NCBI RefSeq assembly: GCF_900188405.1
Contig: NZ_FZOF01000002.1
Span: forward strand, 372,001-436,000
Origin: Actinacidiphila glaucinigra
Lineage (GTDB): Bacteria > Actinomycetota > Actinomycetes > Streptomycetales > Streptomycetaceae
Reading direction: 5' to 3'
Length of the DNA stretch: 64,000 nt
Shown here: piece by piece, positions 51,575 through 60,543 of the stretch
Numbering within the stretch: position 1 is the first letter of the stretch
Layout: each line of letters opens with the position of its first letter
Program-made: the position numbers and the translations under genes
Notes under the pieces: generated by a model
What the model saw: only the letters and a program-made list of their open reading frames with translations
Database searches by the model: none
What the model was told of the DNA's origin: nothing

Positions 51575-52717
51575 ATGACGGAGACCACGATCGGCATCGG
51601 CGGCGCGGCCGAGGGCACCGACATGGTGCTGAACATCGGCCCGCAGCACCCCTCGACACACGGTGTGCTGCGCCTGCGCCTGAGCCTGGACGGCGAGCGG
51701 ATCGGCTCGGTCGAGCCGATCATCGGGTACATGCACCGGGGCGCCGAGAAGCTCTTCGAGGCCCGGGACTACCGCCAGATCATCATGCTGGCCAACCGGC
51801 ACGACTGGCTCTCCGCCTTCTCCAACGAACTCGGCGTCGTGCTCGCCGTGGAGCGCATGCTCGGCATGGAGGTGCCCGAGCGCGCGGTGTGGACCCGCAC
51901 GCTGCTCGCCGAACTGAACCGGGTGCTCAACCACCTGATGTTCCTCGGCTCCTACCCCCTCGAACTGGGCGGGATCACCCCGATCTTCCACGCGTTCCGC
52001 GAGCGCGAGGACCTGCAGGCGGTCATGGAGGAGGTCTCCGGCGGCCGCATGCACTACATGTTCAACCGCGTCGGAGGCCTCAAGGAGGACCTCCCCAACG
52101 GCTGGCACGGCCGGGTCCGCAGCGCCGTCGCCGAGGTGCGCTCGCGCATGGGCACCTTCGACGACCTCGTCCTGGGCAACGAGATCTTCCGCGGCCGCAC
52201 CCGCGGCGTCGGCGTCCTCTCCGCGCAGAACGTGCACGCCTACGGGGTGAGCGGGCCGATCGCCCGCGCCTCGGGCGTCGACTTCGACCTGCGCCGGGAC
52301 GAGCCCTACCTGGCCTACGGGGAGCTGGCGGACACCCTGAAGGTCCCCACCCGCACCGCGGGCGACTGCCTGGCCCGCTTCGAGGTGCTGCTGGAGCAGA
52401 CCCACAACGCCCTTGACCTGGCCGACGCGTGCCTGGACCGGCTGGCCGAGCTGCCCCCGGGCCCCATCAACCAGCGGCTGCCGAAGGTGCTCAAGGCCCC
52501 CGAGGGCCACACGTACGCCTGGACCGAGAACCCGCTCGGGCTCAACGGCTACTACCTGGTGTCCAAGGGCGAGAAGACGCCGTACCGGCTGAAGCTGCGC
52601 TCGGCGTCCTACAACAACGTCCAGGCGCTGGCCGTGCTGCTGCCGGGCACACTGGTCGCCGACATGGTGGCGATCCTGGGCTCGATGTTCTTCGTCGTCG
52701 GCGACATCGACAAGTGA
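51575..52717 (+). CDS. nuoD: NADH-quinone oxidoreductase subunit D (orphan copy)
   Basis: 380 residues, 49-kDa complex I subunit family. [20 protein letters not shown] (near residue 22), [17 protein letters not shown] (near 52) and the C-terminal [12 protein letters not shown] are the family hallmarks; the quinone-site His-pair region and Tyr are present by position. No other nuo genes flank it, so it is an isolated nuoD, probably a paralogue of the one in the main nuo operon. It may work in a partial complex or replace the main copy. It follows the methyltransferase gene by 20 bp; a hairpin ends the transcript. Confidence 0.92.
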   Translation: MTETTIGIGGAAEGTDMVLNIGPQHPSTHGVLRLRLSLDGERIGSVEPIIGYMHRGAEKLFEARDYRQIIMLANRHDWLSAFSNELGVVLAVERMLGMEVPERAVWTRTLLAELNRVLNHLMFLGSYPLELGGITPIFHAFREREDLQAVMEEVSGGRMHYMFNRVGGLKEDLPNGWHGRVRSAVAEVRSRMGTFDDLVLGNEIFRGRTRGVGVLSAQNVHAYGVSGPIARASGVDFDLRRDEPYLAYGELADTLKVPTRTAGDCLARFEVLLEQTHNALDLADACLDRLAELPPGPINQRLPKVLKAPEGHTYAWTENPLGLNGYYLVSKGEKTPYRLKLRSASYNNVQALAVLLPGTLVADMVAILGSMFFVVGDIDK

Positions 52718-52721
52718 CCGG

Positions 52722-52743
52722 CGGGCCGCCCCCGGGCGGCCCG
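52722..52743. terminator. Bidirectional terminator after nuoD
   Basis: CGGGCCGCCC and GGGCGGCCCG form a perfect 10-bp inverted repeat with 2 bp between (a 4-nt loop in practice), between two convergent genes. Confidence 0.7.
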
Positions 52744-52756
52744 TGGCCACCGGGTG

Positions 52757-53749
52757 TCAGGAGGAGCGGGCGCGCAGCTCGCTGAGGTCGAGCTGCTCGG
52801 TCTCGTCGTGCGCGGTCAGGTCGATGACCTCGGCCTGCTCGGCCACGGCCTCGTCCCCGACGACGTCGGCGAGGTCCGCGTCCGCGGGCGCCGTCTCGCC
52901 GGCCGCCTCCAGCTCCTGGGGGCGGGCCTTCTCGTTCTTCGTGCCGAAGAAGTCGAAGCCGCCCTGGGCGCGGCTGGCCTGCCGGTTGGGCCGGGCGTAG
53001 GGCAGCACGGCCGCGGCGACCGCCGGGACGAGCTTGGGCTGACGCACCGGCAGTGCCGGGTTGCTCCCACTGCCGCTGGTGGTGGCGTCGTCGGGACGGT
53101 CGCGCACCGCCGGGTCCAGCGCGTGCCTGCCCTGCGGCTCGTCGGTGTCCGCGAGGTCGCGGCGGCGGGCCTCCTCGACGGTGAGCGCGGCCTGCTGGCG
53201 GGCCCCGTTGCGCGACAGGTCACGCAGTGCGGCGGACGCCCGCAGGTACGCGGCCGGGCTGACCGGCGCCGTGTAGGGGACGGGAAGCGCGGAGCCGACC
53301 GCCTTCTTCGCGACGCGGCCGTCCTCCAGCGCACGGGCCCGCTCGGACTCGGCGGTGGCGTAGCGGCGCAGCAGGTCCGCGTGCTCCGAGCGGAGCCGGG
53401 CCAGTTCGGCGCGCTTGCCGCGCAGTTTGTTCTCCAGCTTGCCGCGCAGCTCGCGGGAGTCCTCGAGGTCCACCTCGAGCTCCGCGATCCGCTCGTCGGC
53501 ACGCCACTCGTCGCGCACCCGCGCGGTCTTGAGGTCGGCGACCTGCTTGCCCGCGGCGCGGTCCCAACTGCGCAGCAGGAAGGCGCCGCCACCGGCGACA
53601 CCTGCCGCCGCGACGACGAACACACGGAGCAGCACCGGATCACCGATCACCAGCGCGCCGACGGCGAGGGCCGCGGCCGAGCCGGCAACCGTCGCGGGCG
53701 GGAGCAGCCGGTGCAGCGGCTGGGAATGGCGGTGTCGTCCACGGGGCAT
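52757..53749 (-). CDS. Membrane-anchored coiled-coil protein
   Basis: 330 residues. Two hydrophobic segments near residues 18-65 (GSAAALAVGALVIG; FVVAAAGVAGGGAF) precede a basic/acidic coiled coil (about 75-150, IAELEVDLEDSRELRGKLEN...), and the C-terminal 150 residues are low-complexity and acidic. It resembles streptomycete division- or polarity-associated hypothetical membrane proteins, but I cannot name the family. TAAGTT at 53757-53762 lies 7 nt before the ATG, implying a leaderless start. Confidence 0.7.
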   Translation of the reverse strand: MPRGRHRHSQPLHRLLPPATVAGSAAALAVGALVIGDPVLLRVFVVAAAGVAGGGAFLLRSWDRAAGKQVADLKTARVRDEWRADERIAELEVDLEDSRELRGKLENKLRGKRAELARLRSEHADLLRRYATAESERARALEDGRVAKKAVGSALPVPYTAPVSPAAYLRASAALRDLSRNGARQQAALTVEEARRRDLADTDEPQGRHALDPAVRDRPDDATTSGSGSNPALPVRQPKLVPAVAAAVLPYARPNRQASRAQGGFDFFGTKNEKARPQELEAAGETAPADADLADVVGDEAVAEQAEVIDLTAHDETEQLDLSELRARSS

Positions 53750-53904
53750 GGTAGGGAACTTAGCGTGCCGGTGGGTCGTGTGGGGCCGCGGCATCCGATT
53801 TCTCACCGAACGCACAACGACAAATACGGAGGGCGCCCACGCGTATGCGAAACGTCACGCGAACGCCCTCCCGCCACCATTTATTCGATCTTGTCCACCG
53901 GGCC

Positions 53905-54870
53905 TCAGCCCTTCAGCAGACCCTTCGACTTCAGGTAATCCGCCGCGACGTCCTCGGGCTTCTTGCGCTCCGAGTCCACCTGCTTGTTCAGCCCGGCGAG
54001 GTCGGCCGTGGTCAGCACCTGGGTGAGCTTGTCGAGGGCGGCGGCGACGTCCGCCCCGCCGGCCTCCTTCGCGTTGACCACGGGCAGCAGGTTGTCGGCG
54101 TTCTGCAGGCCCTTGTCGTCCTCCAGCAGCACCAGGCCGAACTGGTCGAGGGTGGCGTCCGTCGTCGTGGTGAGCACCAGCTGGTCGGTGCCGTCCTTGA
54201 CGGCCTGCTTGGCCTGGACGGTGCCGACGCCCTTGGCGTCGACCGACGTGACGTCTATGCCGTAGATCTTCTTCAGGCCGGGCGAGCAGAAGGGGCGGAT
54301 CGAGCATTCCTCGCCCGCGGCGAGCTTGACCTTGATCTTCGACTTACCGAGGTCGGAAAGGGTCTTGAGGTCGTTCTTCTCCGCGAATTCCTTGGTGACC
54401 GCGAAAGCGTTCTGGTCGACGGCCTCCCCGGCCGGCAGCACCTTCAGCCCGAGCGGGCCGGCGAGTTCGGTGAGCGCCGTGACGGTGGCGTCGACGTCGG
54501 AGGAGGCGACGGGCGCGGCGTCCTTGCCGTTCACCTTCGCGTTGAGGAACTCCGCGAGGGTGGCCGCGTACTCGGGGACGACGTCGATCTGCCCCTTCTC
54601 CAGGGCCGGTTCGTACAGCTCGCGGTTGTCGACGGTCTTGATCGTGGTCTTGTAGCCGGCGTCGGTCAGCAACTGCGAGTACAGCTGCGCGAGGACCGTG
54701 CTCTCGGTGAACCCGGCGGAGCCGACGGTCAGGGAGCCCTTGCCGCCGCCGGCCTGTGAGCTTCCCCCTCCCCCGCTCTTCTCCAGGCTGTCGCCGCCGC
54801 AGGCCGCCAGGCCCGCGGAGAGGACCGCCACAGCGGCCAGGGCGGTGGCGGTGCGCAGGGCCTTGCTCAT
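53905..54870 (-). CDS. OpuC-type substrate-binding lipoprotein (glycine betaine/choline)
   Basis: 321 residues. A lipobox (LAAC, Cys near residue 24) follows the signal peptide, and the OpuAC/ProX-type fold is recognised from VGSAGFTESTVLAQLYSQLL, YEPALEKGQIDVVPEYAATL, and the mid-domain CSIRPFCSPGLKKIYG, which includes two Cys. It binds a quaternary-ammonium osmoprotectant outside the cell. GGAG lies 5 nt before the ATG. It is the last gene of a three-gene operon; its start overlaps the stop of the upstream permease. Confidence 0.9.
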   Translation of the reverse strand: MSKALRTATALAAVAVLSAGLAACGGDSLEKSGGGGSSQAGGGKGSLTVGSAGFTESTVLAQLYSQLLTDAGYKTTIKTVDNRELYEPALEKGQIDVVPEYAATLAEFLNAKVNGKDAAPVASSDVDATVTALTELAGPLGLKVLPAGEAVDQNAFAVTKEFAEKNDLKTLSDLGKSKIKVKLAAGEECSIRPFCSPGLKKIYGIDVTSVDAKGVGTVQAKQAVKDGTDQLVLTTTTDATLDQFGLVLLEDDKGLQNADNLLPVVNAKEAGGADVAAALDKLTQVLTTADLAGLNKQVDSERKKPEDVAADYLKSKGLLKG

Positions 54871-55577
54871 GTGAACTCCATCTGATGGGTGGAACGGGCA
54901 GGTCTTCGGGCAGGTCGGGACTTCCGTGCGGGGGACACCAGGCGCTGCAGCAACAGGAAGACTCCCTCCACGAGCAGGGCGAACGCGGCCACGAGCACCG
55001 CGCCCGCGACGACCTTCGGGGTGTCGAACTGGGCGAAGCCCGCCGTGACGATACGGCCGAGACCGCCCTCGCCGGGAATCGCGGCGAGCGTGGCGGTGGC
55101 GATGACCTGGACGGCGGCCGAGCGCACCCCGCTCATGACGAAGGGCGCCGCGAGCGGGAGCTCCACCCGGGCCAGCAGCTGGCCGCCGGTCATCCCCATG
55201 CCGCGGGCGGCCTCCACCGCGTCCCGGTCGACCTGGCGCATGCCGACGTAGGTGTTGGTGAGGAGCGGCGGTACGGCGAACAGCACCAGCGCGATGACGG
55301 TGGGCCAGTAGCGCGCCGAGTTCGTCGCGACGACGAGCAGCACCAGGATGGCGAAGGTGGGCACCGCCCGCCCGACGTTCGAGAGGTTCACGGCGAGCGC
55401 GCCGCCCTTGCCGAGGTGGCCGAGAAGGATCGCGACCGGCAGGGCCACGAGGCAGGCGATGGCCATCGACACGGAGGTCAGCGCCAGGTGCTCGCCGAGC
55501 CGCTGCAGCACCCCGTCGGTGCCGGTCCAGTTGGCGCCCGTGGTCAGCCAGTCCCAGGCGCCGGGGATCGTCCCCAT
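54867..55577 (-). CDS. OpuC-type ABC permease 2
   Basis: 236 residues, BPD transmembrane domain with about six helices. LPLAAPFVMSGVRSAAVQVIATATLAAIPGEGGLG (split across the loop near residues 138-170) is the EAA-type motif that contacts the ATPase. It begins within the stop of the other permease gene and ends with the start of the binding-protein gene (ATGA overlap). A basic tail (KSRPARRPARST) follows the last helix. Confidence 0.9.
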   Translation of the reverse strand: MGTIPGAWDWLTTGANWTGTDGVLQRLGEHLALTSVSMAIACLVALPVAILLGHLGKGGALAVNLSNVGRAVPTFAILVLLVVATNSARYWPTVIALVLFAVPPLLTNTYVGMRQVDRDAVEAARGMGMTGGQLLARVELPLAAPFVMSGVRSAAVQVIATATLAAIPGEGGLGRIVTAGFAQFDTPKVVAGAVLVAAFALLVEGVFLLLQRLVSPARKSRPARRPARSTHQMEFT

Positions 55578-56257
55578 CAGCCGGCCGCCTTCGCTGCCCT
55601 GGCCCACGGCGTGAGCAGCCGCTGCACCCCGAGCAGCAGCAGATCGGCGACGAGGGCGAACACCACGCAGATCACGGAAGCGGTGAGCACCTCCGCCTTG
55701 AAGAAGCTCTGCATGCCCTCCTTGATGAGATTGCCGAGACCCCCGTAGCCGATGATCGAGCCGACCGTGGTGAGGGAGACCGTGGCGACCGTGGCGATGC
55801 GCACGCCCGCCATCACCGCGGGCATCGCCAGCGGCAGCTCGACCTCCCACAGCAGGCGTATCGGTCCGTAGCCCATGCCGCGCGCGGCCTCCCGCGCGTC
55901 CTCGGGCACAGCGTCCAGACCGGCCAGGAAGTTCCTGACGAGGATGGTGAGCGAGTACAGGGTCAGGCCGGTGACGACCACCGACGCGGAGATCCCGAAC
56001 ACCGGCACCAGCAGCGAGAAGAGGGCCAGCGACGGGATCGTGTAGAGCACCGTCGTCACCCCCAGCACCGGCGTCGCGGCCGCCCGCCAGCGCCGGGCGA
56101 GCAGGGCCAGCGGCAGCGCGAGCAGAACACCCGCCGCCACCGACGCGGCGGTGATCCACAGATGCTCCACACTCGCGTCCACCAACTCCTGGCTGCGCGT
56201 GCGCACGAACTCGCCGCATATCCATTCGTTGGCCGCGAGACAGTCCTGTCCGGCCAT
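55577..56257 (-). CDS. OpuC-type ABC permease 1
   Basis: 226 residues, about five to six membrane helices, with the EAA-type motif VELPLAMPAVMAGVRIATVA followed by TVGSIIGYGGLGNLIKEGMQ (near residues 140-180). It forms the channel with permease 2. First gene of the minus-strand operon; it is divergent from the ATPase gene, with 170 bp between. A clear Shine-Dalgarno is missing at the ATG at 56257, so the start is the least certain of the set. Confidence 0.9.
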   Translation of the reverse strand: MAGQDCLAANEWICGEFVRTRSQELVDASVEHLWITAASVAAGVLLALPLALLARRWRAAATPVLGVTTVLYTIPSLALFSLLVPVFGISASVVVTGLTLYSLTILVRNFLAGLDAVPEDAREAARGMGYGPIRLLWEVELPLAMPAVMAGVRIATVATVSLTTVGSIIGYGGLGNLIKEGMQSFFKAEVLTASVICVVFALVADLLLLGVQRLLTPWARAAKAAG

Positions 56258-56427
56258 GCGATGCCGCCTCCCCCGCCCGGTTCAGATCATGCAGGTGAGC
56301 GTAAACCCGGCCACGGACATTCCCGGTGTCCTGCCACATCCTCGCAACACCCCCTTCACATCCGTCGCCGAGCGTGTACCAAGCTGGGGGGTGAGCCCGC
56401 ACCGCCCAGCGCCGACGAGAGGTCCCG

Positions 56428-57624
56428 ATGATCCGCTTCGAGAACGTCACCAAGCGCTACCCCGACGGCACCACCGCCGTCGACGACCTGTCCTTCGAGG
56501 TGCGCGAAGGCGAACTCGTGACCCTCGTCGGGCCCTCCGGCTGCGGCAAGACCACCACGATGAAGATGGTCAACCGGCTCATCGAGCCCACCGCCGGCCG
56601 GATCCTGCTCGACGGCGAGGACATCGCCCGCACCGACCCGGTACGGCTGCGCCGCGGCATCGGCTACGTCATCCAGAACGTCGGCCTGTTCCCGCACAAG
56701 ACCGTGCTGGAGAACACCGAGACCGTGCCGCACCTGCTCGGCTGGACCCGCGCCAAGCGCCGGGCGCGCGCCGCCGAGCTGCTGGAACTCGTCGGCCTGG
56801 ACCCGTCCGTGCACGGCGCCCGCTACCCCGAGCAGCTCTCCGGCGGCCAGCGGCAGCGGGTCGGCGTGGCCCGGGCGCTGGCGGCCGACCCGCCGGTGCT
56901 GCTGATGGACGAGCCCTTCGGCGCCGTCGACCCGGTGGTGCGGGAGCGGTTGCAGTCGGAGTTCCTGCGGCTGCAGGAACAGGTGCGCAAGACCGTGCTG
57001 TTCGTCACGCACGACATCGAGGAGGCGGTCCGGCTCGGCGACCGCATGGCGGTCTTCGGCCCCGGCCGGATCGAGCAGTACGACACCCCCGCGACGGTGC
57101 TCGGCTCCCCCGCCACCCCGTACGTGGCCGACTTCGTCGGCTCCGACCGCGGTCTGAAGCGGCTGTCCGTCACCCCGGTCGAGGCCGCCGACCTGGAGCA
57201 CCCGCCCGTCGTGCGCGCCGGCTCGCCCGCCGCGGAGGCCGCCGCCCTCCTGGCGAAGCAGGGCGACCCCTACGCGGTCGTGCTCGACGACGACGGCGGG
57301 CTGCGCGGCTACGTCGCCGCGGGCACCCTCACCTCGGGCACCGTGGCGGACCACACCCGCCGCCTGGAGGCCTGGGTCCCGGTGGGCTCCCCCCTCAAGC
57401 GGGCCTTCAGCGCGATGCTCCAGCACGACGCGGGCTGGATAGCCGTCGTGGACGGCGACCGCTTCGCCGGGGTGCTGACCCCGGCGACGCTCCACGCCGC
57501 GCTGCGCCGCTCGGTCAACGAGGACGGCGAGGACGGCGACGAGGCGGGAGCGGGGCAGCCGGTGGCGGCCCCGGCCGGAGCGGGTGACAATCGCCGGACG
57601 GAACCGGACGCCGAAGCCTCGTGA
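56428..57624 (+). CDS. OpuC-type ABC ATPase with CBS domains
   Basis: 398 residues. Walker A is VGPSGCGKTTTMKMV (near residue 34), the signature is QLSGGQRQRVGVARAL (near 140), Walker B is LLMDEPFGAVD (near 162), and FVTHDIEEA the H-loop (near 198). The C-terminal ~150 residues contain a CBS pair, which in OpuA/OpuC senses ionic strength. GAGAGG lies 5 nt before the ATG. It faces away from the permease and binding-protein genes, so the system needs two divergent promoters. A GPP34 gene starts 13 bp downstream. Confidence 0.93.
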   Translation: MIRFENVTKRYPDGTTAVDDLSFEVREGELVTLVGPSGCGKTTTMKMVNRLIEPTAGRILLDGEDIARTDPVRLRRGIGYVIQNVGLFPHKTVLENTETVPHLLGWTRAKRRARAAELLELVGLDPSVHGARYPEQLSGGQRQRVGVARALAADPPVLLMDEPFGAVDPVVRERLQSEFLRLQEQVRKTVLFVTHDIEEAVRLGDRMAVFGPGRIEQYDTPATVLGSPATPYVADFVGSDRGLKRLSVTPVEAADLEHPPVVRAGSPAAEAAALLAKQGDPYAVVLDDDGGLRGYVAAGTLTSGTVADHTRRLEAWVPVGSPLKRAFSAMLQHDAGWIAVVDGDRFAGVLTPATLHAALRRSVNEDGEDGDEAGAGQPVAAPAGAGDNRRTEPDAEAS

Positions 57625-57637
57625 TGCGGAGCGTTCC

Positions 57638-58252
57638 ATGACCACCCCGCGGGACCTGATCATCACCGCCCTGGAACTGGCCGCCGAACCCGCCGTGGAA
57701 CCGGGCGACCTCTCGCTCGCGCTGGCCGCGGCCGAGGCCGTCGACCTCCTGGCCGCGGGGGCCGTCGCTCTGGACGGCGACCGCCTGGTGCCGGGCGGGC
57801 ACCCGGAGATCGCCGACCCCCTGCTGGCCGAGGCCGCGGCCTCGCTGGTGCGCACGGCGCCGTACGAGGCGCCCGGCGACTGGCTCTGGCGCCGCGGCCG
57901 AGGGCTGGCCGACGTCTACCTGACCGCCCTGGCGGCCGAGGGCCAGGTGGTACGGGAACGGCACCGCAACTGGCTGGTCCGCGACACCCGGACCGTGCTG
58001 ACCGACTCCCGCGCCCGGCGCCGCGCGGCCGACCGCCTGGCCGCGGACGAGCCCGTCCTGGCCGCCCTGACCACAACGCTCGGCCTGCGCCGCGGCCCTG
58101 CCGCCGACGCGGCACCGGGCGTGAGCGACCCCGCCGCGACCCGCGTCCTGGCCGCCCTCGACGACGCGCTGGCCGAGCTGGCGTCCGAACGCCGGCGCCG
58201 CTCCCGGCGGCAGGCCGACGCCGCCGCGGAGAACGTCCGGCGGGGTTACTGA
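57638..58252 (+). CDS. GPP34-family phosphoprotein
   Basis: 204 residues. The GOLPH3/GPP34 fold is recognised from the entry TTPRDLIITALELAAEPAVEPGDLSLALAAAEAVDLL and the mid-part DRLVPGGHPEIADPLL, then a hydrophobic, Arg-rich tail. In eukaryotes the family binds phosphoinositides; in actinomycetes the role is unknown. GGAG lies 6 nt before the ATG and the gene starts 13 bp after the ABC ATPase stop, so it is in that operon. Repeat element B follows directly. Confidence 0.85.
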   Translation: MTTPRDLIITALELAAEPAVEPGDLSLALAAAEAVDLLAAGAVALDGDRLVPGGHPEIADPLLAEAAASLVRTAPYEAPGDWLWRRGRGLADVYLTALAAEGQVVRERHRNWLVRDTRTVLTDSRARRRAADRLAADEPVLAALTTTLGLRRGPAADAAPGVSDPAATRVLAALDDALAELASERRRRSRRQADAAAENVRRGY

Positions 58253-58276
58253 CCCCGCGCGTACCGGGCCGGTGGG

Positions 58277-58790
58277 CGGGTGCGGGTTCATCCGCAGTGT
58301 GCGGGTGGATTGGTGGCTGGGGTTCAGGCGCCGGAACGGGTCACCTTTCCGCCGGCGGAGGTCTCGTTGCCGTCCGCGGGTACAGATGGCCGCTTCCACA
58401 CCACCCGTGGGAGGTGGGCGCGCGCGCCGTAACCCGCGTGTGCGGGTATTTCGGGGTGCTGCCGAGGGCCTGAGGGAGATCGGGCCCGCCATCAGCGGTA
58501 TGGACGTCGGAACAGAGCCCGATGTCAGGGAAGCACCCGCAGACGCGGGTTACGGCGGGCGCGCCACCCACCGACAGTTGGCGTGGTCACCGGCCATCCA
58601 GACCCGCAGGCGGCGACGAGACCGGAACCAGAGGAACAACCAGCCCCGCTCCGGCGCCTGAACCCCGGCCACCGACCCACCCGCACACTGCCGACCGGCC
58701 CCGGACCGCCACCCTCCCATCCGCAGCCGGCCGCATTGCGCCCGCAGGGCGCGAGACGGCGGGACACCCGAAGCACCGGCAGGGCACCAC
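58277..58790. repeat. Long near-palindromic repeat element, copy B
   Basis: The same kind of element as copy A. The inner arms 58297-58399 and about 58583-58688 are imperfect inverted repeats of each other, and centre-proximal arms pair near 58430 and 58553. An outer arm like that of copy A is present only on the right (about 58709-58775); the left one is missing, so this copy is shortened. It fills almost the entire 568-bp gap between the GPP34 and DUF3180 genes. Open frames within it are not genes. The rest of the gap shows nothing recognisable. Confidence 0.7.
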
Positions 58791-58820
58791 CGATCAGCGC
58801 CCCGCCCCCGGTGCCCCGCG

Positions 58821-59315
58821 CTACGCGCGGCCGCCCACCGTGCCGGTGCGGTTGTCGTCCTCGTCCTCGGGGAGGCGGCAGACCCGCTCCAGGAAGATCG
58901 CGGCGGCGCAGACCGCGATGCCGGCGATGACCGCGACGCCTGCGTAGATCGCCTGGTCGCGGCGGGGGTCGCTGTCCATCTGGTACATCAGGAGGAAGGC
59001 GCACACGCCGCCGTACATCCCCGCGACCAGAGCGGCGACCAGGGCACTGGCCTGGCCGAAGACCACCGCGCGGGCGGCCAGCAGCGGGTCGACGCCCTTG
59101 GCCCCCGGACGCCGCTCGCGCTGCGCGCGCAGCCGCGAGCGCAGCGACAGCGCCGTCGCCGCCAGGACGGCGGCGATCAGCGCCAGCACGATCGGCGCGG
59201 CCACGGGCACGCCCGGCAGGGTGCCGAGCGAGTCCCACAGCTTCGCGCCCGCCCACGAGAGCACTCCGGCGACCACGAACAGTCCGACCAGGGTCCTGAT
59301 GCGCAGCGCCTTCAC
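58821..59315 (-). CDS. DUF3180 membrane protein
   Basis: 164 residues with about four membrane helices and the DUF3180 N-terminus VGLFVVAGVLSWAGAKLWDS. It is typically found after folK in actinomycetes, as here. Function unknown. I favour the GTG at 59315 (VKALRIRTL, GGGGAG 10 nt upstream); a longer start at GTG 59333 is possible. The C-terminus is acidic (EDEDDN). Confidence 0.85.
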   Translation of the reverse strand: MKALRIRTLVGLFVVAGVLSWAGAKLWDSLGTLPGVPVAAPIVLALIAAVLAATALSLRSRLRAQRERRPGAKGVDPLLAARAVVFGQASALVAALVAGMYGGVCAFLLMYQMDSDPRRDQAIYAGVAVIAGIAVCAAAIFLERVCRLPEDEDDNRTGTVGGRA

Positions 59316-59369
59316 CGAGTGCTCGCTCCCCACATCACATCGACGAACGTACGGACGGGATCGTAACGA

Positions 59370-59960
59370 TTACTCCGGCAGCCTGAGTTCCACGTCGCCC
59401 CGGGACCACACGCTCTCGCGGCCCACGCCGGCCAGCAGACCCGCCACCGGCCCCTGGCCCGGCAGCTCGGCCGCGGGGTCGATGTCCAGCCACGGCGCCA
59501 GCACGAAGGCCCGCTGGTGCGCCCGCGGATGCGGCAGCGTCAGCTCCGGGTCGTCGGAGACGACGCCCTGGTAGGCAACGATGTCGACGTCGATGGTGCG
59601 CGCACCCCAGCGCTCGCCGCGGGTCCGGGCGAAGGCGTCCTCGATCGCCCGGCCGCGCTCCAGCAGCGAGGACGGCGGGAGCGTCGTCCTGATCAGGACG
59701 ACGGCGTTGAAGTAGTTCGGCTGCGAGCCCGGCTCGACGCCCCAGGGCTCCGTCTCGTACACCGGGGAGACCTTCTTCACCCGCAGGCCCGGGGTGTCCT
59801 CCAGGGCGTCCACGGCGCCCTGCAGCGTCTCCAGGCGGTTGCCGAGGTTGCTGCCCAGCGAGATGACGGCGAACTTCGGGTTCTGCAGCGTCGAGTCCGC
59901 GGCGTCGACCTGCGCGACGACGGAGGCCGGGACGGGCTGCACGGTGGGGTCGTAGCTCAC
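59370..59960 (-). CDS. folK: 2-amino-4-hydroxy-6-hydroxymethyldihydropteridine pyrophosphokinase
   Basis: 196 residues, about 30 more than E. coli FolK at the N-terminus. AVISLGSNLGNRLETLQ, the VSPVYETEPWG region, the acceptor site RWGARTIDVDI (Asp pair binding Mg-ATP) and LPHPRAHQRAFVLAPW are intact. It pyrophosphorylates the dihydropterin for DHPS. The GTG at 59960 overlaps the stop of folB, so translation is coupled. The folB-folK order follows the usual actinobacterial folate operon. Confidence 0.95.
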   Translation of the reverse strand: MSYDPTVQPVPASVVAQVDAADSTLQNPKFAVISLGSNLGNRLETLQGAVDALEDTPGLRVKKVSPVYETEPWGVEPGSQPNYFNAVVLIRTTLPPSSLLERGRAIEDAFARTRGERWGARTIDVDIVAYQGVVSDDPELTLPHPRAHQRAFVLAPWLDIDPAAELPGQGPVAGLLAGVGRESVWSRGDVELRLPE

Positions 59961-60316
59961 GGGCGCCTCCGGGTGATGGTGACGGACACATCGGCGAACG
60001 GGACGGTGATCGGGGCCTGTGGCTTGTGCACGGTGACCTCCACCTCCTGGACCAGGTCGTGCTTGAGCACCTGGTCGGCGATCCGCTGGGCCAAGGTCTC
60101 GATCAGGTCCACGGGCTCGCCCTCGACGACGGCGGTGACCTCCTCGGCCACGATGCCGTAGTGCACGGTCCTGGTCAGGTCGTCCGTCGCGGCGGCGGGA
60201 GCGGTGTCCAGGCCGAGGACGAGGTCCACGAAGAAGTCCTGGCCCTCGCGGCGCTCGTGCTCGAACACGCCGTGGTGCCCGCGGGCCTTCAGGCCGCGCA
60301 GCGCGACACGATCCAC
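59957..60316 (-). CDS. folB: Dihydroneopterin aldolase
   Basis: 119 residues. MDRVALRGLKARGHHGVFEHERREGQDFFVDL holds the aldolase entry, with the catalytic-site Glu in DLIETLAQ (near residue 71) and the Lys in EVEVTVHKPQAP (near 97). It cleaves dihydroneopterin to the hydroxymethylpterin that FolK uses. GGGAG lies 6 nt before the GTG at 60316. TAGATT at 60402-60407 may be the -10 of a promoter for folB-folK. Its stop overlaps folK. Confidence 0.94.
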   Translation of the reverse strand: MDRVALRGLKARGHHGVFEHERREGQDFFVDLVLGLDTAPAAATDDLTRTVHYGIVAEEVTAVVEGEPVDLIETLAQRIADQVLKHDLVQEVEVTVHKPQAPITVPFADVSVTITRRRP

Positions 60317-60543
60317 GATTCACTCCCGCAGGTCGACGAACGGACGGACGGGCGCGGTCCGCCCGCCCAGCGGGAGGGGAGGGCCGCACTGCCCTTACTC
60401 GAATCTACCTTCGACCGCCGACAGTCCCCAGTACCGGGCAGCGAGGCGGTCGACCGCCCCGCGCTTACCCCGGGATGCGACGCCCTACTCGGGCCTTCAC
60501 CACTTCTTGCCGGTTCTTGGCACGAACGGGTGGTCAGAATGCC

